Shown: piece after piece, positions 47,459 to 58,929 of the stretch
Numbering within the stretch: position 1 is the first letter of the stretch
Layout: each line of letters begins with the position of its first letter
From: Epichloe hybrida
Taxonomy: Eukaryota > Ascomycota > Sordariomycetes > Hypocreales > Clavicipitaceae
NCBI GenBank assembly: GCA_019022495.1
Contig: JAFEKR010000003.1
Location: 3,844,001 to 3,908,000, forward strand
Direction: 5' to 3'
DNA length: 64,000 nucleotides
Program-made: the position numbers and the translations under genes
The notes under the pieces: generated by a model
The model's input: only the letters and a program-made list of their open reading frames with translations
What the model was told of the DNA's origin: nothing
Database searches by the model: none

Positions 47459-49804
47459 TCTTGCAGATTGTAGAAAGATTCGCGATAAGGAAGGCTTCTC
47501 AGGCGTCGAGACGATTTGGGAGGGGGGCGAGATGAGTTGTTGTGGATGAGGTTTCCAGGAGGGACAAGAGGACAAGCAAGAGCGGACAGAGCTAGAGCTC
47601 AGTTGGGGGTCGGCCAATCACGGCTTGGCAAATCAGCTGTGCATCACCGACTTGCCCTCTGCATGTTGCACAAACAGGCAACTAGCTTGCCGCAACAAAA
47701 GAGAATCAAATCAAGATGAAAACGTGCAAGAGGTGCTACCAAGGATTAAGATGCCAGGACTGTCCTAAATCTAAATAAAAGGATGGCCACGGGGAGGTCT
47801 CAGGATTGATCAAGACCCATTGAGCGGTGGCCTACATACGATGACATCGTATGTACATATATGTACATAATATGAGTCAGGCAGGACTCGACTCCAGGCC
47901 CTTGGCGGGCCATCTTTGCACTTTGCAATTCACATTCATGCAAAAGGCCCCTGGAAGAGCTAGCGCCAAGATGTCCGGGGAGGCGCTTGAAAGTAGCCAT
48001 CTAATCCAGAAATGCACCGCCGAGAAGTGGCAGGAGCAGTCAAGCCCCTCCCTGTACACCCACTGTAGGCAGGCAAGTACACCCGGGGTCACTGTACATT
48101 GTACGGAGTGCGCAGCCACGGCACCTCCTCCTGGCGGCCCGTTCCTGTATGTAAATTGTGAATTGACCTGGCAAGACTTTTTCCCCATCGTCATCATGTT
48201 GTATCATTGAATTCAACAGCCTGGCTGCAGAACAGATCACCACTTGGAAAAGCTGTATCAACTCAAAAGCAGTAGCCTTGACGCCGTCTCCTTCTTATCA
48301 ATACCATCGCAGCATACATACGGAATAAAGGTTTTGCTCGATAGTCTTCACAGCGGCAGCGATAGCAGAACGGGACGAGCCATTGTTTGTCCAGAGGCTG
48401 GACTGCCTGACTGCCAACCAACCAACCCTCCGCCACCAACAAGCCTCCCTTTTTTTTGCCGATTGCGCATGAGCCAAGTTGTTTTGGAATTTATAAACAC
48501 CACAGAGGCTGAGTGACGTCTGGGCATATCAACCAAGGCCTCGAAGGCCGTCGACGCGAAAACGATTCGGCAGTCATCATCAATCTGTAGCGTCTGGCTC
48601 TTGTTCTGTCATAAATCGAAACATCGATCCCTCCGCTTTTTTTTCATCAGCTGCATTGCGTACGAACTAGTCCGTACACGCAGAAAGTTGGGGTTGGCAC
48701 ATGTGCCAGCTGCCGGACCAAACAACAAGTCAATTCGAGAGGAAATCCGAGAGGAATCCACAACAGAGGTGCCAGAACAGAAAGGACATATAACCCCCTC
48801 GACCTGCTCCAAAGCGTCGTGGATCCCGTGAGCAATCATTTCGTCTGGTGCATTATTATTTGCCACGACCCCTGGCATTGTACATACGACTTATTAGTCA
48901 GTCCCGCCACACTATTACCTCGTTGGGGAAAAGTCTGCCTGGCACCTTGGCTTCTGAGTGACGAGGAGGAACATTTGCGCATGACTTCAGCCCATGCATC
49001 ATCTAACTAACTAGACCTTAGCCAGGCCTATTACCTATTAGATCCTGAGTGCCGCCCGCTCAGCTTTCAACGCGGGCTTCCCATCTTCCTACCTTTGCTA
49101 CACAACCCCTCTCTCTGGATAAACCCGTGGTCTTTCTTTGACGATTTCGATCTGACGACCCGAGCTGTTGCCCTAACCATCTGTCTTCCGACTGTCCTGG
49201 CCGTGACAAGGTCCTGTTCCACTTGTACCAGACGGCTTTGATCGCCCAACAAGCGAAAGGGGCAAGTACGAAGCACCGCACCTCCGGTCAAGTTGCACCA
49301 GGGGCCTGACCGTCAAACGACCGACCCCCTTTTGGCCTCACAGTTTGTGTGTTCTCCGGGTTTCGCGCCCCTTTTTGGCGGACCATCGACCTCCAAGGGC
49401 TTGCGAAACACACTTTATTTTGTCGCCCAACGGCCCATTTTTACGATTATCGGCGTCGATTCGTCGATCGGCGCGTCAACTCGCCCCCCCTTCCCATCCT
49501 TTTGGGCCCCCTGGATTTCATAGCAAAGCCCCGTCGTCCACTGGCCGTAGCCGCCCTTCCGCCAGCTTCACCGCAACCAGGGGGGGGGGAAACTGGTGTA
49601 CCATCTCGTGTACCATCGCGTCGAGTGGTCTTCGACCTTTTGGCATCAAATTTGGGCCTGTCTACCAAGGCGCAAGGGATTGAATTCGACTATCCGCCAA
49701 AGACATTTCTGTTGTCAGCCACACAACGCGTTTGTACCCTGGTCTTGTTCGCCGGGCATTCTTCTTACAGCCTGCCTGCCAGCCACTGCTTTTGCCCAGT
49801 CAAA
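47459..49804. other. Intergenic region, promoters of the small gene and of pal1
   Basis: No gene is supported over 2.3 kb. It includes an 11-bp-arm palindrome at 47833-47855, TGTACATA runs and a C-rich leader before the Pal1 start. Confidence 0.55.
47833..47868. other. Two adjacent perfect palindromes
   Basis: 47833-47855 has 11-bp arms TACATACGATG and CATCGTATGTA around one base. 47853-47868, TGTACATATATGTACA, is a second perfect palindrome overlapping its end. Together they could extrude a cruciform; function unknown. Confidence 0.75.
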
Positions 49805-51899
49805 ATGTCTGGCCCAGGATCTTTCCGGCAAGGTAAGCAAGCTGTGCTCACCAAGCGCCATATGGTTGTGTTGTTTGTCTCGCCATGGCCCCCGCCCGTC
49901 TCCTTGCCAAGAGGAGCAGAGCATTCGTCGCCGCGGTGGTTGTTCGTTATTCGTTGCCCATATTTTTTCTGACCTTTGTCGCGCGCATTGTCTCCTGGCC
50001 CACACATGAGATGGGATGACCGACCTCTCTGTTGTGTCATGTGGGAGGAGATATGTCGTGTTTCAAGTCCTTGGGCTGGTGGTGTGCATGCAGTCCGATC
50101 GAGCCTAAAACCAGCTGACATAGTTTTCGTGCGCAGGGCAACTACCCTCTTCTGGATTATCCGGCAATTTATCCTCAAACAATCCCTTTCGCAATCGTGC
50201 CGCTTCTCCAGCCAGCCCGGACGCCGCCTACGCATCCCCCACCACCTCACCTTTCGATGATACCGCTGGCCGACAAAGACCAGTTTCCCGAAATCCTTTC
50301 TTAGACAGTCCGAGCCAGCCTCTCAAACCCGAACACCAGTCGCTCTCCGCCGAAGACATATTCGTACGTCCCATTTACCCTTTGCGCGCACTTGCTTGTG
50401 TATCAAATGCAGGCAGCCCTGTCCTTTTGTGCATCATTCTACATCGTGCGACTACGAATGCTAATCCCCCAACTCAGGATTGTCTGACACTCGAAGACAC
50501 GATGCCCAACAACAAAGTCCTTCCGGCGCTTCCTGTGCTTCCTGCTCAGCGAATTCCATCAAAACAGCCCATCGTCCCTCGCACTGGTGAAACCCCACAG
50601 GTCGACAGCAAACATCGACCAACCAAGTCGCAAGAAGAGGCCATGAGAGCAAAAAAGCCGGTGCCTGGTCCTCACCCCGAGGCTTCGCAATCGCCTCACC
50701 GCAGACCGCCCCCACAACGTCGACCCCGACGAAATTCAGAGTCTTCAGCTATGGACTTGAGTGCTCTGCCCATCACCCCCGAGGAGATGAAGATGATTGA
50801 GGCGAAGCGCCTTCGCGATCGACAACGCGAAAAGGGAGTTCGAGAAAGTCGAGAGCCTCGCGAAGCTCGTGAAGGCCGAGAAGCTCGGGACAATGAACGA
50901 GATGCCAAGTCAAGGAGCAAATCCGGTCGCCCAAGCCGGCGAATGGATCTTATCGATCAGCTGGATGCAACTAGCATATATGGCACGGGTCGTAAGTTTA
51001 GGAGTACCACGAGCCATGCCGGGAAATGGCGCTCATTTGCTAACAAAGACATGATTCGCGCAGTTTTCCATCACGACGGGCCCTTTGACGCCCTGAACCC
51101 ACATCGAAACAGAAGCAGCCGCCGCGCTCCCATGCAAGCATTCCCCAAGGACTCTCTGAACAACTCACTCGGTGGCGCTGGTCCCTTGAACCGTAACCCA
51201 GATCATGCGCAGTTCATGGGCAATGGTACCGACGAGGCTTTCCGTGACTTCGCCACCGGCCGCAAGATCAAGAACGGATACAATTACCCGACCTCGTCGT
51301 CGACGGAAGCAGCCATATTCGATCCAATTTCCCGTGGCGACATTGTCCATGGTGACGAGAGTTATGGGCTTGGCACATCTACATTCCTGGAGGGCACACC
51401 CGCCGCCCGAGCTGCCATAGTCAGAAGGCAAGCAGAACAGCAACAGGAGTCGTTGAACGGTGGCTTGCAGCGCAAGAAGTCCCTGGCTCAACGTATCCGT
51501 CATATCAACAAAGGCGCACGCGAATTTGCACCATCGGGTAGAATGACCAATCCTGAAGGCATAAGTAGCAAGCCGTCACCAGATCCAATGCCAGTGGCAT
51601 CCAGTGCAGGTTCTGAGCCCAACCCCTTTTTTGCCGAGTTCAGCAAAGGAGAGGAAAAAATGACGGCCAAGACGAGAGAGAGAACCATGTCTCCCGTCAG
51701 CCCGCCATCTGTTCCACGCCGCATGTCAGGTTCTGCGTTGGAGCGCAGAGCCACCACAGAGGCCACTTCGAGTCTCGAAGATGCGGCTCCTGCTAAACCT
51801 TCGGGCCTCTTGGGTCGTATGAAGAGCTTAAAGGGTGGACGAAGACCTAAGAACTCAGACACCGGAAGTCAATCTTCGGCCCCTGGAATGGCCATGTAA
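49805..51899 (+). CDS. pal1: Pal1 family cell-morphology protein
   Basis: Four exons, 49805-49832, 50137-50363, 50478-50991 and 51064-51899, encode 534 residues. Introns are 304, 114 and 72 nt with donors GTAAGC, GTACGT and GTAAGT; the last contains GCTAAC. The Pal1 signature is split by the third intron: MDLIDQLDATSIYGTG joins to LFHHDGPFDALNPHRNR, followed by APMQAFPKDS. The N-terminus has NPFRN and NPFL, NPF-type motifs that can bind EH-domain endocytic proteins. The middle is a highly charged Arg/Glu coiled stretch (about residues 170-205). In fission yeast Pal1 is a membrane-associated protein at growth sites that binds the Sla2 homologue and helps maintain cylindrical shape. Without splicing the third intron the domain is broken by 24 extra codons that happen to stay open, so the splice choice rests on family similarity. 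Confidence 0.92.
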
Positions 51900-52699
51900 A
51901 TGGAAGTTGGTGCCGTGGGAGTGGGCTCGTCTTTACTGTAGCCTTGCTGGCGGCAGAAAGCCTGCAGTTGGATGCATGGACAAGGTGGCCGGGTACGAGT
52001 GGAAAGCCTCTCGAAAGTCTTAACGAGACCCACCAACAAGACAACATTTTTGATGCCTTCCTTGTCTGAATTAATTTTCTGACTCTGGGACCTGAAGTAC
52101 TGCCGGGACTGAGAAACCATGCGCAACCGCAACAGATGCGTTACCGAACATGAAGAAGAATGATTTGGACTTGACTTGATGGGGACTGTCACGGCCGAGC
52201 AAGACAATATGGACAAAGTTCGGGGAAGAGCATTCGGAGGCTGGCCAAGGTGTCGAGAGGTTCATTTGAACGACATGGGATGGGGCCCGGGATCGTAAAG
52301 AAGCTAAAGGTACGGGGATTACTGGACGAAAGGAACGGGGGAGAGGGGGGAAGAATGGGCGCTGTAGGATGAAGGGCATCGGTGTCGTGAAACATACCTA
52401 GGCAGATTGCTGCGAGTAACGTTTATGTTGTTGAGAGGTATAAATCGTCAACGCAGACGCACGTGAATCCTGGTGTTGTATGTAATCCTGTTGGCTGGGG
52501 CCGAGACACGCTTCAGTGGCAGACACGACACGTCTGATTGGATGGACACATGCACATGCACATGCATAATGCACAATGCACAATGCACAATGCACAATGC
52601 ACAATGCACAACGCACAATGCACGTCAACGTCACGAACCAAACTTCCTTCCACCGCGAGGAAACTCGTCAACTTTGCGTGTGCATTTGTGCTGTGTGCC
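51900..52699. other. Intergenic region with AATGCAC repeat
   Basis: Pal1 3' UTR and promoter of the RecA-like gene. A seven-base repeat lies at 52567-52623. No other gene is seen. Confidence 0.6.
52567..52623. repeat. AATGCAC tandem repeat (7-bp unit, about eight copies)
   Basis: Eight copies, one with a T-to-C change, in direct orientation. The array ends 77 bases before the chosen start codon of the RecA-like gene. Because the unit is not a multiple of three, all frames through it are open. Confidence 0.93.
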
Positions 52700-53979
52700 A
52701 TGGACGCATCGGCCTCTTCCCAGACAAGCACCCATTTCCCGCTCTCGCCCCTCCCGGCATCCGTTCTTGCTGCACGGGAAGTAGAGAGGAGGAATGCTGT
52801 GCGCCAGCTAGGCCCGTGTAGGTCCGGCTGCGGCGAGCTGGACGACCATGTCCTGCTGAGCGGCGGGTTTGAACGAGGGTCCGTGGTGGGTGTGAGTGCC
52901 GAGGATGATGGCATGGGTTTGGCAGTAGGTTTTTTGATGATTATTTTCTTTCCTCTTCTCTCCAATCCCTACGTCCGTATTCCGTACATACATATGCATA
53001 CCTAGTTTAGTAAGTACTACTGCTGACCAGGTTCACCACCTCCCTCCCCCCCTCCCCCCCCCTCTCTCGCCAGCTGGGTCTACAGGTTCTCTCGCGGGAA
53101 CTGCTCAACAGTCCGTCTGGGAAAGCTCTCCTCGTCACGCCGAGACCAGCAGCCGAGGCGCTGAGATCACTGCGCGACAGCCTGGGAGCCCAGATGCCGG
53201 CCGGGGACGTAAAGGCGTGCCTGGACAGGGTGATGCTCTCGTGCGTCTTTGACATGGACGGGCTGTGGGAGGTGCTCTCTGATCTGGACGACGACGACGA
53301 CGGCGGCGGCGGCGGGGAGGAGGAGGAGGAACCGGGGTCGGGGTCCTCCTCCCCTCCCCCTCCCCCTCCCCCTTCCATCATCCTCATCACGCACTTCTCG
53401 GCACTGCTCGCCGCGCTCTTCACCCAGCGCGCGAGGGAAGCAGCCCACGGGGCGCTCGCTCTCCTCGGCGCCCACCTGCGCCATCTGTCGCGCAGCCTCG
53501 CCTCCCACCCGCTCGTGGTGATACTCAACTCGGTCGCGGTCGCGCAGGAGCAGCAGCAGCAGCAGAAGAGGCACGGCAAGAAAGGGGGGCGCCCCCCCCC
53601 CCTCGACCGCTCTCTGCAAAGTATTTTCAATCCCCCGCCGCTTCACATACCGGGGTACAAGGCGTCGTCGGGTGCGCTTCGACGGGCCAAGAAGCCCTCG
53701 TTCGGGCTCGTCTTCACGCAGCTACTTGACCTGCATCTGCTTTGTTCGCGGGTGGCGAGGACGAGGGACGACGCCGAGATGGGCGTTGCGGCTGGTGAGC
53801 GGGACGGGGACGGGGACGGGGACGGGGACGGAAGCACACGGGCGAGGTTCGTGACGGTCGTGGAGGTGTTGATGGATGAGATGGGGCTGTGGCAGGGCAA
53901 GAGGGGCCCGCGGCCGAGTAGAGAGCAGAGGTGGACGGCTGTGGACGTGGTCTCGGGGAGAATACGCTGTGCCATGTAA
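52700..53979 (+). CDS. RecA/Rad51-like protein with degenerate Walker A
   Basis: Two exons, 52700-52924 and 53074-53979 (intron 149 nt, donor GTAGGT), give 376 residues. The fold resembles Rad51-type DNA-repair ATPases: LDDHVLLSGGFERGSVVGVSAED corresponds to the strand leading into the P-loop, but the expected GKT/GKS is missing and reads DDGMGLALG after splicing. LLVTPRPAAEALRSL and VMLSCVFDMDGLWEVL follow, then a hydrophobic strand SIILITHFSALLAALF at the Walker B position. Low-complexity inserts (acidic, polyproline, polyglutamine, and a DGDGDGDG run) interrupt the domain. I recognise the type as a conserved fungal P-loop-like hypothetical protein, probably a Rad51 paralogue-like factor, but not a named gene. 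The frame is open upstream to 52538, so a longer N-terminus is possible. Confidence 0.65.
53802..53832 (+). repeat. GACGGG hexanucleotide repeat encoding Asp-Gly
   Basis: Five in-frame hexamer units encode DG repeats within the C-terminal part of the RecA-like protein. Confidence 0.9.
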
Positions 53980-54993
53980 TCCGTGTGTGTACGTACGCGT
54001 GAACATGTAAGATGTCAGGAACGAACGAACGAACGGATGAATGAATGGGCTTTGTTTCATGGCATCACCGCCTACTTTACTTTACTATGGCGCACGGCTG
54101 GAGACCGATATGATAATCACTGTGTGCCTGGATGCTGCCAACGAAAACGACTCTTGGCTTCGAGCCCTTCCTCTTGAATTGTCTTACTCTTTTTCTGCCG
54201 AGCGTCCTTCATCTCCCCTCTCCCCTCTCCCCTCTCCCCTTCTCCCGCCCGCCGTGTCAAATCATCTGCTCTTCCCTCTTTGTCCTTCCCGTATAGCCCC
54301 CTCATTACGGACTCAACAACATTTGCCGTCTCCGTCCATGCCTTTCCTCGGCTCGAGTCTTCCCTGGCTTGGAAGAAGAAACACCGTAGAGAGAGAATGG
54401 AGAATGGGGTCTACCAAGGACCAAGGACCACCAGCTGGGCGAGGTCAGCAAAATCGGCTGCTACTGTCTTGCAGAAATTTCCACGGCTTGCTCGTGCGCA
54501 CCCGAGAGTCAAACACATACGCAGCGCCGTAGAGGAAGTGTGCGTGGTGGTGATTGTCGTGGACCAGCTTTGTTCTTCGTTGTGCCTCGCAGCTCTTAAC
54601 ATGCCCACGAAAACTTGTATGCCCAGCAAAAGTTCCGCGGGAAAGTATAAACTACAAAAAGGAAATCATAGAACGCTGCAGAACAAGCTTCGTTCCCCCC
54701 TTCCCGATTCCGAAATAAAATATCAATCAAAACGGGAAAAAAAAATAGAGAGGAGAAAAAAAAAAAGGAGAACGAGAAATGGGAGAAAGCAATGTAAACA
54801 AGGCTGCCGGCGGCATTCAGAAAACGAGGGCCTGTGGTATTAATTAGCCGGCTCCTCGAAAGTGCAAGCTGTACAACAAGACTCCATCCCTACAGGAAGC
54901 GCTAGAAATGACTCCGCCCCCAGTCAGCGTTGTTCGACTCGAGACTACGAGGCACGCTGTTTTGCTCGTCATTACCGTCTCTGGAGTCGGGTC
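53980..54993. other. Intergenic region between convergent genes
   Basis: About 1 kb with both 3' UTRs. It contains a CTCTCCC repeat (54212-54245) and A-rich runs near 54740-54775. No gene is supported. Confidence 0.55.
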
Positions 54994-57900
54994 TCATGGG
55001 TTGCCTCCTAGATGCGGCGAGGACGGCCCACCGAGGATCTGGGATCGTCGGTCATTCTTCCAAAAGTCAATGGCTTCGACGACATCCTCTCCCCGCTCGT
55101 CTTCATAAGCGAACAATATCTGGAATTGACGTTAGTAATGTTCATACGATTGAAATGATCATAATTTCAGCGGGGGAGAGGGAAGGAGAGGGGAAGCCAT
55201 GCCTCATGTGTGCTACTGTGAAGCATGCGAATATTCTTGTGAGGTACAATGTGTACAGCCCCGTTCTCAATGTTGCGCAACTCGATAAAATTGGGCTCAA
55301 ACGCAAGGATCCAAGGGTAGCTGAGAGCAAAGCTCTGAGGCGCCCCCTCCCAGTCGATACGCCATTCCGGTCGAGCTCGCCAACCGTTGCGGTTAACAAA
55401 GAACGAAAACTCAGAGTAGTTGAGCAAGAATTCGCCGTTGAGGCGTTCGATGTGGATTGGCCTGACGTTTTCCTTGCGAGCGACAAAGTCCAGGGATGTA
55501 TCGGCCTGGTCAAGAAGTGATTGCGTTTCCAAGGTCTCGAGTGACACAACCTCGAAGCCTCGAGCGCATGCCACGCAAAGTTTTGACTTGAGAAAGTGAA
55601 CCGAAGATGATTCAGTAGGGATATAGAACTCCTTGAACGGCTTCAGCTCATCATGCCCGCCTGCCATGAACTTGCCAAGGCCCTTTTGTTTTTTGCCCTT
55701 GGTCATGGCGTCATTGGGTTCAAAGACCTTGATTGTGGTTGACAATGCGGATGACTTGACGCAGCACACCAGATGCCTGCCCAGGCAAATACCCGTCTTG
55801 AAGAAGCTGCAGTGGTTCTGAATCTTCTTCGGTCTCTTGGCCGTGGCAGGTTCGTCGGAATTCAGTGCCGTCACAGAATAAGACTGCAGAGTCTTGTTGG
55901 ACAGGACCAACAGTAACTGGTACTCCTCCAAAATGTCAATCTGTGTCACATTGGGAGTCTCCAGCACCCTTCTCGGAATCTGCTCCTTGTTCTTGCGATC
56001 AGACAGATAGATGCCGTTATCTGTGCCATACAAAAGTTTTCGCCCACCATCTGGACATTGCCATTAGCTTCTTCATTCTTTTTCAAAAAAAAAGAAAAAA
56101 GATAAAAAAAAAAAAAAAGGGCATCACGGAGTTTTGTCAAGAATGAACAGACATACCAAACGGTGAAACGCAATTGATCTGGTTGGTGCCCACGAAGAAG
56201 TTGCTCGAGATGATTGTGGTGTTGAAAAAGTCTGCACGAGCACGAAGGCGCTGCTGGGCATTGTCAATGAACTCCAGCCACTTTTTCCGGGCGGCCTGGT
56301 TAGAAGCATAAAGTGCCAACTCATAGCCCGCCTTGCCCAAATGGCGGAATGTGATGGGCCATCCTTCGCCCTTCTTGGTATCAGCGATGTTGGTCCTTAT
56401 TGATGGTATCAGACTGGACGAAGAACGCTTGATGCTCCGTGCGGGAATAACCTCATCCATTTCGCGGATGGCGAGCAGTTCCAAGGGAATGGGCCGTCGG
56501 TACGCCTTGATCTCCTCGTTCTTGCCATTCTGCTTGATGCGAACCAAGAGGACGGCGTGATCAAACAGGAACGCCGTGATTTCCGCCGGATCTGTCGGAG
56601 ACTTCTTGAACTGGCTCTTGAATACCAGCTCCCGTCCGTCCTCGGTGAGTCTCAGGTCAACTCTTTCGTTGGGTCGGAATCGCAATTGTTCGTGGAGTCG
56701 CCGCAAGTTGAACCTGTTTTCTGCCTTTCCAGACTCGGCGTTGACTCTTCCGAGGAGGTCACGAATCATAGTCAGAACCTTGGGGATGTCCTCCTTATCT
56801 GCATTGCCGTCCTCTGTGTACTTCAGCACATTCTCCAGAAGCAATGGATATCGAGCCAGACGGGTAGTTGGCTTGGTGAGATAACCGTTCAGCTCCAGCT
56901 TCCTCGATTCCTTGCGGCGCTCAATCTCGTCGACGAATTTCGCGAATTGCGAATTGACCGATCGTTCATTTTCGAACTCGAATTTGCCCTCCAACTGCCT
57001 GGAACCATACCATATGAATGGCTCGAATTGGGGCGCAAACTCGAGAAAGATGTCACCGACGTTGTGCACAATGGGGTCTTTTTGTTGTCGAGTGGTGAGC
57101 GAAAGGGCGAATCGGGAGCTGACAGTGTGGATGCTCGGGTGATCAACAATGTTACTAAATATGTTCTTAACAACCTTGTCACGACGTTGCACCGGGATGG
57201 GCGAGGCCTTGGTACGCAGTGGCAGAATCCAGAAGTCGCGCAGATATTCGAGATCCTTGACAAAGTCTCTCTCGGTGTAGCAGATTTCGGAAATGACCTC
57301 CTGGCGCTTCTTCTCGCGCTCGTCGACCGCATCGGCAACCTCTTTGGGAACGGAATTGATCCAGAGTTTCTGTTCGTCCGTCTGGTCAACTTCGTCGTCG
57401 TTGACATTGGTGGCGTCGTCTTTCCGTAGCCCGGGATTGATCTTCAAATTGAGCCTGGAAACCTGCTCTAGACGTCGGGGACAGGCAATGGAGTAACAAA
57501 GCTGATCTCTCGTGCAAGTTGGCGAGTAGCACTCGGACAGCAAGACGAAAACTCCGTCCACGGGGGGCCTTTCCTCGGGTTCCTCCATCAAGCTTTCTCT
57601 GAATTGGTACATTTCGGCTTGCGAGTCTCTCAATCTGTGCTCGTAGGTGACGTCGTGGAAGAACTTCTGGGCATCTAGGGCTCGACCGAGAAGCAAGGCA
57701 AGATTCCGGTCAGTCGTTCTAATGATGTACGAAAGGACATCCACAGCCTCTGAGCCACTGAAGGCGTTCTTGTACGTGAGCTCGTTCTTGGTTCGATCTC
57801 CAGTGATGATCTTTCTGCGGAAGCATTCGGCAACCCTCGACAGAAGCGCAGGATAGACGAGCGGTGGTCGGATCTTGGTCGCCGTGTGCGGTCGTTCGCT

Positions 57901-58929
57901 CTCGACGGACTTGCTTCTAGACGGTCTCCCGCCCGGCATGGGCGCGTCAGACTCCAGGGGCCCTGTTGTGGAGGCAGTGGTCGAAGCCATCGACATTGTT
58001 CTACTATGCTCGGGAAGACCAGTAGACGACGATACCATGCTAGCGGTGCGAGTCTGGGTTCCGGGGGCAGTCTGATAGCCTCCGTTGAGCGGGAGGCCGT
58101 TGAACATGGACGCATCATTGGGGGCTCGCCGGTTGGGGATGACTCGGCCACTCATTGTCTGATGGGCATCATTTGCCATGGGGTAGTAAGAGCCGGTCAT
58201 TGACATGGAGCGGTCCTCGTGGTGACGTTCAGGGACGACTCTTCCCTGGGCCGTCGTCCTCGCGGAACTTTGGTTCGAATAGGCGGCTTGACGAAACTGG
58301 TTCGCTGGTGACTGTTGGTGTGAGCTGGATGACGGGTGGTATATTGGTTGACGGGGAGCAGAAGCCAGGGACTGGGAACGATAAGGATCGCTGTTGAGAG
58401 CGGGTCTCGGGCCACCACCGCCTTGATAGCTGGCCTGAGGGCCATACCGTGCTCCCGCGGCCTGAGGCGGAGGTCCTCGGGACTCCATTCGAGGAGGCAG
58501 AGGTCCGCCAGGGCCTGGATACGCTCGTCTCGGCTGGTTTTGCTGCATGTACTGGGCTTGAGGGGAAGGAACTTGTTGTCCTCCCGACGTGGACCGCTGC
58601 CCCGGGTGGTATCCGCCTCCCATGCTGGGCTCATGATGTCGAGCTCTCTGTGCTGTAGGGTCTCGTTCGCCGTAGAAGCCTTGTTGCGGCCGCGGCGGAG
58701 GTTGACGCTGCATGCCCGAGGTTGTCGACGACATGGATGGGGTCCGACCCTGATCCATCATCGAGGGGACGGTAGATGACGACGTCATGGTTTGAGATCG
58801 TCCCGGAGGAGGTGCAGCGCCGAAGATGTTGGAGAAGGCGGCATCTCGCTGGAAATTGTTCTGTTCGGGATAACTGCGAGGGGGCGGCGGCCGTTGCTGA
58901 GCTCGAGGATCATAGCGGTAATCCGCCAT
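54994..58929 (-). CDS. rom2: Rho guanine nucleotide exchange factor, DEP-DH-PH-CNH (Rom2-type)
   Basis: Three exons on the minus strand: 58929-56157, 56050-55203 and 55119-54994, giving 1248 residues. The first intron is GT-AG (106 nt). The second (83 nt) appears to be GC-AG: only a GC donor after THE lets the conserved end ILFAYEDERGED follow in frame, and the acceptor side has a TACTAAC branch site. Residues 1-350 are Pro/Ser/Gln-rich and disordered. A DEP domain follows (about 355-445), then the DH domain (from about 540: EICYTERDFVKDLEYLRDFW), PH (about 765-900) and CNH (about 920-1220; YGTDNGIYL, FIELRNIENG). This order is that of yeast Rom1/Rom2 and fission yeast Rgf proteins, which load Rho1 with GTP at the plasma membrane and drive glucan synthesis and the cell-wall integrity pathway. 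The orthologue of Rom2 is likely. Confidence 0.95.

Noticed and set aside
49349..49972. 207-codon frame that includes the Pal1 start
   Set aside because: Upstream part is C-rich leader without domain; the Pal1 N-terminus at 49805 with its splice donor is sufficient.
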